Shown piece by piece: positions 7,929-13,449 of a stretch of DNA of 13,449 bases. Every line of letters starts with the position of its first letter. Position 1 is the first letter of the stretch. The notes beneath the pieces were generated by a model, which saw only the letters and a list, made by a program, of their open reading frames with translations, made no database searches and was not told where the DNA came from. Location of the stretch: NCBI GenBank assembly GCA_046539045.1, contig JBKHHU010000092.1, forward strand, positions 1 through 13,449, written 5' to 3'. This DNA is from JBKHHU01 sp046539045 (GTDB taxonomy: Bacteria; Planctomycetota; Phycisphaerae; SM23-33). Position numbers and translations under genes: made by a program.

Positions 7929-7956
7929 TTGATTCTTTCCGTGGATTCCGTATCAT
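7929..7956 (+). promoter_or_regulatory. Candidate sigma-70-type promoter of dnaX
   Basis: TTGATT (7929-7934) and TATCAT (7951-7956) are separated by 16 bp. The predicted start of transcription, near 7963, leaves a leader of about 38 nt before the ATG at 8001. The site lies directly after the dispersed repeat copy. It is called from consensus only. Confidence 0.4.
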
Positions 7957-8000
7957 GGCGTGGGTCGATTTTCGGCACGAAAGCCTCACGGAAGGGCCTC

Positions 8001-9782
8001 ATGGCTGGTTATCTCGCACTAGCAAGAAAATACCGCTCACAGACGTTCGACGAGGTCGTCGGGCAGGAGCCCATCGCCCAGACGCTCAAGAACGCGATCT
8101 CCTCGGGCAGGATCCACCACGCCTACCTCTTCACCGGTACGCGCGGAGTCGGCAAGACCACCATGGCCCGCATCTTCGCCAAGGCCCTTAACTGCCTCTC
8201 TGCCGACCAGGCCACCCCCGAACCCTGCAACGAATGCGACGCCTGCGTCAGTATCGGACGCGGAGACGACGTCGACGTCGTCGAGATCGACGGTGCGTCC
8301 AACCGCGGGATCGATGAAATCCGCGAGCTGCGGGCCAACGCCATCTACCGGCCGAGCCGGTGCCGGTACAAGATCTACTACATCGACGAAGTCCACATGC
8401 TCACCAAGGAGGCGTTCAACGCACTCCTGAAAACGCTGGAAGAACCGCCGGGCCACGTGAAGTTCATCTTCGCGACCACCGAGGCGGAGAAGGTCCCCGC
8501 GACCATCCTGTCCCGCTGCCAGCGGTTCGACTTCCGCAATATCCCGACCCACGATATTGCCGGGCACCTCAAGACGCTCTGTGCATCCGAGGGCGTCCAG
8601 GCCGACGACGACGCGATTTTCCGCATCGCCCGGGCAGGTCGCGGCTCCATGCGCGACGGGCTGAGCCTGCTGGACCAGATCCTCGCGGCCAGCGACAATG
8701 TCACCGATGCCGACGTGATCCGTATCCTCGGCACGCCCAGCGACGAGCGAACCTTCGCCATTGCCTCAGCCATCGCCGACGGAGACACCGCCGCCGCGCT
8801 GGGCGGGCTCCACCAGGTGCTGCAGACCGGGGTGACGCTCTCCACGGCAGTGGAGTCGCTGGCGACGACCTTCCGGAACATGATGCTGGCCGGGACCTGC
8901 GGGCCGGATACCGACCTGATCGAGCTGCCCGAAACGCAGCGGAAACAACTCGGCCAGATCGCGACGAAATTCTCCGTACCTACGCTCGTGCAGAGCGTGG
9001 GCATCCTTGCCGGGGTGGAGCGGAGCGTGCGAGGTTCATCCGTCGCCCGGGCACTGGTGGAGGCAGCCATCGTCCGCTTGGCTGAGGCGGACAAGTTCGT
9101 CGACCCGGCGAGCCTTATCAAACGGCTCGAAGCGATGAGCCAGGGACGGCCGATGCCCGCATACGGCGGGCAAAAAAAAAAGCCTTCGATTCCGGTAGGC
9201 AACCGTACCGCCGGTAACGCCCAGCCGCCGTCACGCGGCGATGGCGGCGCGACTCCGCAACAGCAAGCCAATCCGGCCGCCCAGCGGCAACCGTCCCGAC
9301 CCGCACCCCGAATCGAGTTCACTCCGGAGTGGATGAGCAAGAACTGGCCGGCCGTGGTCGCGACGCTGTCCGATCGAGGTCAGTCACGCATCGCCGGTCT
9401 GCTCAAACCGACGCGGGTGGTCGGCATCGAGGATTCGACATTGCGGCTGGAGTTCCCCGCCGGGCTCGACGCCCTGCACAACCAGTGCAACGGGCCGATG
9501 AGGCAAGCCATCCAGGGCGAGTTGAGCAAGCTGGTCGGGAGGAACATCCGTTGCGTGTTCGTGCAGGCCCGGGGCAACGGTAGCGACGAACAGCACGAAG
9601 TCGCCGCGGCGGCCGAGATGTTTAAGGGCCTCAGCAGCGACGAACGGGCGAAAATTTCCCAGGACCCCGCCGTCAAGGCAGTGACCGACCTGTTCGGTGG
9701 CGACGTGGTCGACATCCGCAAGGAAGTGCCCCAGGTGCCCTCTGTCGGCCAATGCGACGTGGACGACGAGGAAGAGGAGTAG
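8001..9782 (+). CDS. dnaX: DNA polymerase III subunit gamma/tau (clamp-loader ATPase)
   Basis: DnaX is the AAA+ motor of the clamp loader, which places the beta clamp on primed DNA. The tau form can also link the loader to the polymerase and helicase. The product has 593 residues. Walker A is GTRGVGKT (46-53). The DnaX zinc-binding cysteines are C65, C76, C79 and C82. Walker B is YYIDEVH (126-132), sensor 1 is FATT (157-160), and the arginine-finger motif is SRC (171-173). The region from about 395 to 440 is Pro/Gln/Ala-rich and probably a flexible linker; a tau-like C-terminal domain follows. An acidic tail (DVDDEEEE) ends the protein. The start at 8001 has GGAAGGG (7990-7996) 4 nt upstream and begins with the family's MAGYLALARKYRSQTFDEVVGQ. 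The frame is open to 7899, but that part overlaps the promoter and repeat. The gene leads the dnaX-ybaB-recR cluster. Confidence 0.97.
   Translation: MAGYLALARKYRSQTFDEVVGQEPIAQTLKNAISSGRIHHAYLFTGTRGVGKTTMARIFAKALNCLSADQATPEPCNECDACVSIGRGDDVDVVEIDGASNRGIDEIRELRANAIYRPSRCRYKIYYIDEVHMLTKEAFNALLKTLEEPPGHVKFIFATTEAEKVPATILSRCQRFDFRNIPTHDIAGHLKTLCASEGVQADDDAIFRIARAGRGSMRDGLSLLDQILAASDNVTDADVIRILGTPSDERTFAIASAIADGDTAAALGGLHQVLQTGVTLSTAVESLATTFRNMMLAGTCGPDTDLIELPETQRKQLGQIATKFSVPTLVQSVGILAGVERSVRGSSVARALVEAAIVRLAEADKFVDPASLIKRLEAMSQGRPMPAYGGQKKKPSIPVGNRTAGNAQPPSRGDGGATPQQQANPAAQRQPSRPAPRIEFTPEWMSKNWPAVVATLSDRGQSRIAGLLKPTRVVGIEDSTLRLEFPAGLDALHNQCNGPMRQAIQGELSKLVGRNIRCVFVQARGNGSDEQHEVAAAAEMFKGLSSDERAKISQDPAVKAVTDLFGGDVVDIRKEVPQVPSVGQCDVDDEEEE
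9172..9181 (+). promoter_or_regulatory. A10 slippage/frameshift site within dnaX
   Basis: Ten consecutive A's encode the end of Q391 through K394 (codons CAA AAA AAA AAG). The in-frame heptamer A AAA AAG is the slippery sequence of E. coli dnaX. An A9 tract in Thermus dnaX works by transcriptional slippage. A -1 shift (or one added A) would read GCC TTC GAT and stop at TAA 9215-9217, giving about 405 residues. One lost A would stop at TAG 9196-9198. A possible stimulatory stem, CGGTA/TACCG, lies at 9193-9197/9206-9210. No clear SD-like stimulator is seen at the E. coli distance. Confidence 0.6.
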
Positions 9783-9933
9783 CAGGGCGTTAGCTGGTTA
9801 ACAGGTGAATCGGTTGATCGGTTGATTGGGAGAAAGCGGAACCGCAGTGATTCGGATCCCTGGGCTTTGACTGTCTTGGAACCAACGACGGACGAGATAA
9901 AGAACTTACAGAAAACGGAAAACGGAGAAACAG

Positions 9934-10278
9934 ATGTTCGGTGATTTCAGCAAACTCGGCAAGATCATGAAGATCGCCACGGACATGAAGGAAAAGATGC
10001 CGGAGGTCCAGGAGAAGCTCGAGAACAGCGAGTTCACGGCAGAGGCCGGTGGGGGCGTGGTCAAGGCGACGGTGAACGGCAAGCTCAAGCTGGTGGATTT
10101 GAGCATCGATCCGCAGGTGCTCAGCGACGGCGAGATGGACGCCGGAATGCTGGAGGACCTGATCAAGGCAGCGATCAGCAAAGCCCAGGACGAGGCAGCC
10201 CAGGCAGCCCAGGACGCGATGATGGAAATCACCGGCGGGATGGACCTCGGCGGACTCGGGGCAATGTTCGGGCAGTAA
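9934..10278 (+). CDS. ybaB: YbaB/EbfC family nucleoid-associated protein
   Basis: This is a small DNA-binding protein of the YbaB/EbfC family. Members form homodimers with a tweezer-like shape, bind DNA with little sequence demand, and are usually encoded between dnaX and recR. The 114-residue protein has the family layout. An N-terminal helix is followed by MKEKMPEVQEKLENSEFTAE, then the conserved strand set GGGVVKATVNGKLKLVDLSI (about 48-67) and a C-terminal helix with AAISKAQDEAAQAAQDAMME. It ends with a Gly/Met-rich tail (GGMDLGGLGAMFG), as in many homologues. GGAG (9924-9927) lies 6 nt before the ATG. It is 151 bp from the dnaX stop, and recR follows only after the repeat/GxxExxY insertion. 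Confidence 0.93.
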   Translation: MFGDFSKLGKIMKIATDMKEKMPEVQEKLENSEFTAEAGGGVVKATVNGKLKLVDLSIDPQVLSDGEMDAGMLEDLIKAAISKAQDEAAQAAQDAMMEITGGMDLGGLGAMFGQ

Positions 10279-10284
10279 AAGACA

Positions 10285-10543
10285 ACGGCTTTTGTCCACA
10301 GATTACACGGATTACGCGGATTATTTTGGCTGGCGCCGATATGGAGACGCCCTCGCTCTACACGGCGAACGGCTTTTGTCCACAGATTACACGGATTGCA
10401 CAGATTACTTTGGCTGGCGCCTGTAGGGAGATGCCCTCGCTCTACACGGCAAAGGCTTTTGTCCACAGATTACATGGATTACGCGGATTATTGTGGCTGG
10501 CGCCGATATGTAGACGCCCTCGCTCTACACGGCGAACGGCTTG
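10285..10543 (+). repeat. Tandem array of about three 84-bp repeat units (left array)
   Basis: Units begin near 10286, 10370 and 10453, with a truncated fourth start at about 10537; the period is 83-84 bp. Each unit holds CGGCTTTTGTCCACAGATTA, then 9-bp GATTACACG-like microrepeats, then TTGGCTGGCGCC and a GCCCTCGCTCTACACGGC block. Unit 2 differs most: it has GATTGCACAGATTAC and GCCTGTAGGGAGATGCC. Unit 2 is also the best inverted match to the right array, with 10370-10406 matching the reverse complement of 11115-11151 at 35 of 37 positions. The array begins 7 bp after the ybaB stop. Units abut without unique spacers, so this is not a CRISPR. Confidence 0.9.
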
Positions 10544-10633
10544 GGTGAATTGCCTTAGTTGTTTGGGATAAAATTTCAGGCTGTCGTCTGTCGCGGGAAG
10601 GCTCGTTTGGCATGGCGACGGCAGGGCATTTGC

Positions 10634-11002
10634 ATGGGGAAGACGATGGATGAGTTAACTTATGCGGTGATCGGGGCTGGTATGAGAGTTCATCGCACGC
10701 TGGGGCCGGGATTTCCCGAAGCGGTATATCATCAGGCTGTTTGTGCCGAGATGCAGAAAAGGAAGATCGCCTTCGAAAGCGAGAAGGCGATGGAAGTGTA
10801 CTATGGTGATGTTTGCTGCGGGACGTTCCGGCCTGACCTGGTGGTGGAAGATCGTGTCATAGTTGAGTTGAAGGCGTTGTCCGATCTGGTGCCGGAGCAC
10901 ACAGCGCAGGTGCTGTCTTACCTGAAAGCAAGCGGGCTGAAAGTCGCGCTGCTCCTGAACTTTGGTGCCCCCAGCCTTCAGAGAAAACGCGTGGTTCTGT
11001 GA
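10634..11002 (+). CDS. GxxExxY-family protein (PD-(D/E)XK nuclease-like)
   Basis: The protein has 122 residues, or 118 if it starts at the ATG at 10646. The family signature GFPEAVY is at 26-32, after ELTYAVIGAGMRVHRTLGPG, the usual opening. FRPDLVVEDRVIVELKAL (66-82) supplies the PD-(D/E)XK-type core: D68, E78 and K80. The C-terminus, LSYLKASGLKVALLLNFGAP followed by KRVVL, is also typical. The protein is therefore complete and probably folded with an intact nuclease-like site, although activity in this family is, as far as I know, not established. Start choice: AGGG (10623-10626) serves ATG 10634, and GGGGAAG (10636-10642) could serve ATG 10646. The frame is open to 10559 without family similarity. 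The gene is flanked by inverted repeat arrays and interrupts the ybaB-recR pair. An AT-rich patch (GATAAAAT, about 10567-10574) is the only promoter-like feature upstream. Confidence 0.87.
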   Translation: MGKTMDELTYAVIGAGMRVHRTLGPGFPEAVYHQAVCAEMQKRKIAFESEKAMEVYYGDVCCGTFRPDLVVEDRVIVELKALSDLVPEHTAQVLSYLKASGLKVALLLNFGAPSLQRKRVVL

Positions 11003-11069
11003 ATCGATGCTTCGGCTGAGACCGCTGCATGGGGGGCGAACGCAACGTGAAGAAACGCCCGCCAACGAC

Positions 11070-11268
11070 ATTGCCGCAGAGCGTAGGCGTCTTCCTACAG
11101 GCGTGAGCCAGAATAATCTGTGCAATCGGTGTAATCTGTGGACCAAAGCCGTTGCCGTGTAGAGCGTAGGCGTCTTCCGTCAGGCGCCAGCCCAGTAATT
11201 CGTGAACATTCGTGTAAGCCTCCTTCGCTGAAGCTCCGGAGGCCAGGTTCGTGGACCAAGCCGTAGCC
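11070..11268 (-). repeat. Right repeat array, inverted relative to the left array, with an inserted hairpin module
   Basis: Two diverged units start near 11071 and 11152, each with GAGCGTAGGCGTCTTCC. Unit 1 reads AATCTGTGC, AATCGGTGT and AATCTGTGG (three 9-bp microrepeats), then ACCAAAGCCG. Its reverse complement aligns with left unit 2 over about 83 bp with roughly a dozen differences by hand count. Unit 2 carries ATTCGTGAACATTCGTG instead of the AATCTGTG series, and then an inserted module (about 11214-11246) shared with the dnaX upstream region. The module can fold with GCCTCC (11218-11223) pairing GGAGGC (11238-11243) around TTC-GCT-GAA. The array ends about 17 bp before the recR start codon. 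Confidence 0.82.
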
Positions 11269-11284
11269 GTTCCGAAGGTGAGTC

Positions 11285-11887
11285 ATGGCCAAATACGCTG
11301 ACACAATCGAGAAGTTGATCGACGAGTTCGGGAAGTTGCCCGGGATCGGTGCCCGCACTGCCGAGCGCCTGGCGTTTCACCTGCTCAAGAGCACGCGGGA
11401 GGAGGCCATGACGCTCGCCCGGGCCATCCGTGACGTGAAGGACCAGATCCGGCCGTGCAGTGTCTGCTACAACCTCACCGAGGGCGACATCTGCAACATC
11501 TGTGCCGACGATCACCGCGACAAGAGCGTCATCTGCGTCGTCGAGCAGCCCAAGGACCTGCTGGCCCTCGAAGCCACCGGCGCCTACAAGGGCGTCTACC
11601 ACGTGCTCATGGGCCATATCGCTCCGCTGGAAGGTATCGAAGCCGAGGACCTCACCATCGATTCCCTCGTCGAGCGCTGCGAGGATGAATCGGTCAAGGA
11701 AGTGCTGCTGGCTACCAACCCCACCGTCGCCGGCGATTCCACCAGCCTGCACATCGCCGAAATGCTGGAAACCAGGCCGGTCAAGGTCACCCGCCTGGCC
11801 AGAGGCCTGCCCACCGGCGGGTCCATCGAGTACGCCAACCGAACCATGCTCACCGATGCCATCAGCGAGCGTCGGGAACTGCAGTAA
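11285..11887 (+). CDS. recR: Recombination mediator protein RecR
   Basis: RecR acts with RecO (and RecF) to load RecA onto SSB-coated single-stranded DNA at gaps. The 200-residue protein has the normal length and domain order. It has a helix-hairpin-helix region, FGKLPGIGARTAERLAFHLL (15-34). The C4 zinc finger uses C58, C61, C70 and C73. The TOPRIM domain includes CVVEQPKDLLALE (84-96) and LATNPTVAGDSTSLHIAEML (142-161). The C-terminal signature is RLARGLPTGGSIEYANRTML (170-189). AAGGTGAG (11275-11282) precedes the ATG. It completes the dnaX-ybaB-recR cluster, but about 1 kb separates it from ybaB. It may therefore need its own promoter, or read-through of the repeat arrays; no strong promoter was found between the right array and the start. 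Confidence 0.97.
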   Translation: MAKYADTIEKLIDEFGKLPGIGARTAERLAFHLLKSTREEAMTLARAIRDVKDQIRPCSVCYNLTEGDICNICADDHRDKSVICVVEQPKDLLALEATGAYKGVYHVLMGHIAPLEGIEAEDLTIDSLVERCEDESVKEVLLATNPTVAGDSTSLHIAEMLETRPVKVTRLARGLPTGGSIEYANRTMLTDAISERRELQ

Positions 11888-11905
11888 CCCCCTAGAAAAA
11901 TGCCT

Positions 11906-12184
11906 TTACCCTGTTTCGCTGATCCGCACCACGCTTTCGTATCCGTGGGGGCCGGGCTCCAGGCCGAAGGCGGCATAGTCGCTGAACCATTGACCGTCCG
12001 CCCAGTATTTGAAGCGGAACGATCCGGCGGGCAGCTTCATGCGTGCCTCCCACCAGCCGTCGCCCGTCGGGGCCATGAGCAACTGCCGGTGGTCCCAATC
12101 GTTAAACTCTCCCGCAAGACGGACCTGTTTCGCGCCCGGCCGGAAGAACCGAAACTCTGCCCATCGTCCATGCACATCAACCAT
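11906..12184 (-). CDS. Stand-alone CBM48/AMPK1-type glycogen-binding domain protein
   Basis: This small protein of 92 residues consists almost wholly of one beta-sandwich carbohydrate-binding module of the CBM48/AMPK1_CBM (isoamylase N-terminal) type. Its core is FRPGAKQVRLAGEFNDW (14-30), then GDGWWEARMKLPAGSFRFKY (41-60) and WADGQWFSDYAA. The conserved Trp residues and FKYWADG are those used for alpha-glucan binding in the family. No catalytic domain, signal peptide or membrane segment follows. The start at 12184 is chosen because AGGAG lies 7 nt upstream on the coding strand; an upstream ATG at 12271 lacks such a site. A role in binding glycogen, or as a regulatory subunit, is inferred. 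Its stop is 18 bp from the recR stop, in convergent orientation. Confidence 0.78.
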   Translation of the reverse strand: MVDVHGRWAEFRFFRPGAKQVRLAGEFNDWDHRQLLMAPTGDGWWEARMKLPAGSFRFKYWADGQWFSDYAAFGLEPGPHGYESVVRISETG

Positions 12185-12322
12185 GTGTCTGCTCCTGAAT
12201 TCGCCTGCTTGAGTAACGTAAATTCTTGAAAAACCAACGACCCCCGAAGGATGAAACTCTAGAGGCGTCAACCGACCAATCCAAATCCGCCGATCTGAAA
12301 ACTTGCGCCGCCGGGAGGCTAA

Positions 12323-12354
12323 GCCCCACGGAACAGATGGAATACCGGTGGGGC
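12323..12354 (-). terminator. Hairpin downstream of the MoxR gene
   Basis: GCCCCACGG (12323-12331) pairs with CCGGTGGGGC (12345-12354) with one bulged G, making a 9-bp stem around a 13-nt loop. It lies about 75 bp beyond the stop of the minus-strand MoxR gene and upstream of the CBM48 gene. There is no T-tract on the minus strand after it, so termination is only possible. The rest of the 12185-12430 gap shows nothing recognisable. Confidence 0.3.
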
Positions 12355-12430
12355 AAGAACAGGGGGATTTCCAGCGGAAAGCATGTACAGGGAGGGGAAG
12401 TAGGGGAAACGCTTCGGGCGGTTGGTCCGG

Positions 12431-13432
12431 TCAGTCCGGCAGAGAGACCGTCAGCACCTGCTGCAGGATGTCGTCCGGCTCGATGCCTTCTGCCTGCCCT
12501 TCGAAGCTGAGGATCAGGCGGTGGCGAAGGGCAGGGAGCGTCACGGCCCGGACGTCGTCATAGCTCACGCACGACCTGCCGTCGCGGAGGGCGGCTACCT
12601 TCCCTGCCAGCACGATCGCCTGGGCACCGCGCGGGCTGGCGCCATAGCGGACATACTTCCTGGTAACCTCCGGCGAGTCGGCCCGATCGGGGTGCGTGTT
12701 GAGCAGGACCCGCGCGACGGCTTCCTTCACATCGCGGGCCACGGGCACCCCGCGGACCAGTTGCTGCATGGACAGAACGCAATCGGCGTCCACGACGGCC
12801 TCGGCGGCAGGGACCTCCGCACCGGTGGTGCGGTCCAGGATGGTAATCACATCTTCCACAGCCGGGCTGTTCATGGTGATCTTGAACAGGAAGCGGTCCA
12901 ACTGCGCTTCGGGCAGCGGATAGGTGCCCTCCATCTCCAGCGGGTTCTGCGTGGCGAGCACAAGGAACGGCTCGGGCAGGCGGTGGGTTTCTCTGCTGAC
13001 CGAGACGGTGTGCTCCTGCATGGCTTCCAGCACAGCCGACTGCGTTTTGGGCGTGGCCCGGTTGATTTCGTCCGCCAGCACGAGATTCGCGAAGATCGGT
13101 CCGGGTTGGAAGCGGAAGCTCTTGTCCCCGCCGGAGGTGACGACGATGTTCGTGCCGGTGATGTCCGCGGGCATGAGATCGGGCGTGAACTGGACGCGAC
13201 TGAAGCTCAAGTCCAGTGCATCGGCCAGCGTGCGGACCAGCAGCGTCTTGCCGAGCCCGGGCACGCCCTCCAGCAGCGCATGCCCACCGGCAAGCAGGCA
13301 GGTGAGCACCTGCTGCCGCACTAACTGATGCCCGACGATGACCCTGCCAAGCTGCTCCGCCACGGCACGGTAGCTCTCGCGGAACTCGTCGATCTGCTTC
13401 TCAATATCCTGGATGGAGGGGTCGGTAGTCAT
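12431..13432 (-). CDS. MoxR-family AAA+ ATPase
   Basis: MoxR ATPases are cytosolic AAA+ chaperone-like proteins thought to help mature or activate partner proteins, often with DUF58 and VWA-domain proteins encoded nearby. The 333-residue protein has the usual length and motifs. Walker A is GVPGLGKT (56-63). Walker B is LVLADEINRA (117-126). MQEHTVSVSRETHRLPEPF (138-156) leads to sensor 1 in LATQNP (159-164), then EGTYPLPEAQLDRFLFK. Sensor 2 is GASPRG (264-269). The C-terminal lid domain is complete and ends in LTVSLPD. The ATG at 13432 has no strong ribosome-binding site; only 17 bases of upstream sequence are in the window, so the partner genes expected upstream cannot be seen. Confidence 0.95.
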   Translation of the reverse strand: MTTDPSIQDIEKQIDEFRESYRAVAEQLGRVIVGHQLVRQQVLTCLLAGGHALLEGVPGLGKTLLVRTLADALDLSFSRVQFTPDLMPADITGTNIVVTSGGDKSFRFQPGPIFANLVLADEINRATPKTQSAVLEAMQEHTVSVSRETHRLPEPFLVLATQNPLEMEGTYPLPEAQLDRFLFKITMNSPAVEDVITILDRTTGAEVPAAEAVVDADCVLSMQQLVRGVPVARDVKEAVARVLLNTHPDRADSPEVTRKYVRYGASPRGAQAIVLAGKVAALRDGRSCVSYDDVRAVTLPALRHRLILSFEGQAEGIEPDDILQQVLTVSLPD

Positions 13433-13449
13433 TGGCGGGTCTATGGTAA

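Noticed and set aside
9851..9921. Promoter for ybaB (TTGACT/TTGGAA with TAAAGA or GATAAA)
   Set aside because: The spacing is 23 bp for the better -35, and the hexamers are poor at 16-17 bp; not strong enough to list.
10285..10543. CRISPR array
   Set aside because: The units are contiguous 84-bp repeats without unique spacers, the microrepeats are only 9 bp, and no cas gene is present.
10326..10571. Short ORF running through the left repeat array
   Set aside because: Its translation simply mirrors the repeat (QITRIAQIT-like), with no ribosome-binding site or independent support.
11003..11069. Transposase or resolvase remnant beside the GxxExxY gene
   Set aside because: No transposase motif was found in any frame of the insertion, and no clear target-site duplication could be seen at its ends.
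12226..12510. 94-codon plus-strand frame between the CBM48 and MoxR genes
   Set aside because: It has no ribosome-binding site, runs antisense into the MoxR gene and resembles no family.
12422..13324. 300-codon plus-strand frame opposite the MoxR gene
   Set aside because: The minus strand holds all MoxR AAA+ motifs; the plus-strand translation is rich in Arg, Gly and His and unlike any family.

Overview
The window is about 13.4 kb of GC-rich bacterial chromosome, most likely from a planctomycete-type bacterium, possibly of the Phycisphaerae. This placement is inference. It rests on a zinc-ribbon protein with pseudopilin-like segments, on a membrane-anchored HEAT-repeat protein, and on a GxxExxY-family gene lying among degenerate GATTACACG-type repeats. 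No rRNA or other phylogenetic marker is present to settle it. Genes lie on both strands in short blocks.

Left part (1-5046). The 3' portion of tatC (Sec-independent protein export) is followed by a broken metallophosphoesterase remnant on the minus strand. Then come zwf and pgl, 11 bp apart. Together they encode the oxidative entry of the pentose-phosphate pathway: glucose-6-phosphate to 6-phosphogluconolactone to 6-phosphogluconate. A convergent gene for a polytopic GT-C-like membrane glycosyltransferase closes the block.

Middle part (5047-9782). A HEAT-repeat protein with an N-terminal membrane anchor diverges from the glycosyltransferase gene and converges on a zinc-ribbon/two-TM protein. 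That protein gene diverges from dnaX. The dnaX gene carries an in-frame A10 tract at a position suited to producing a short gamma-like product next to full-length tau.

Right part (9783-13449). dnaX, ybaB/ebfC and recR form a widely conserved replication/recombination cluster. Here it is split by about 1 kb of extra DNA between ybaB and recR. The extra DNA holds a GxxExxY-family PD-(D/E)XK-nuclease-like gene. About three copies of an 84-bp repeat lie on its left, and about two diverged copies in inverted orientation lie on its right. A further piece of the same repeat family lies upstream of dnaX. This nuclease-like gene bracketed by inverted copies of a dispersed intergenic repeat is the most unusual structure in the window. 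Past recR there is a small stand-alone CBM48/AMPK1-type glycogen-binding protein and a MoxR-family AAA+ ATPase, both on the minus strand.

No tRNA, rRNA, CRISPR array or recognisable transposase was seen. No intrinsic terminator with a clear T-tract was found; the hairpins listed are weak candidates.
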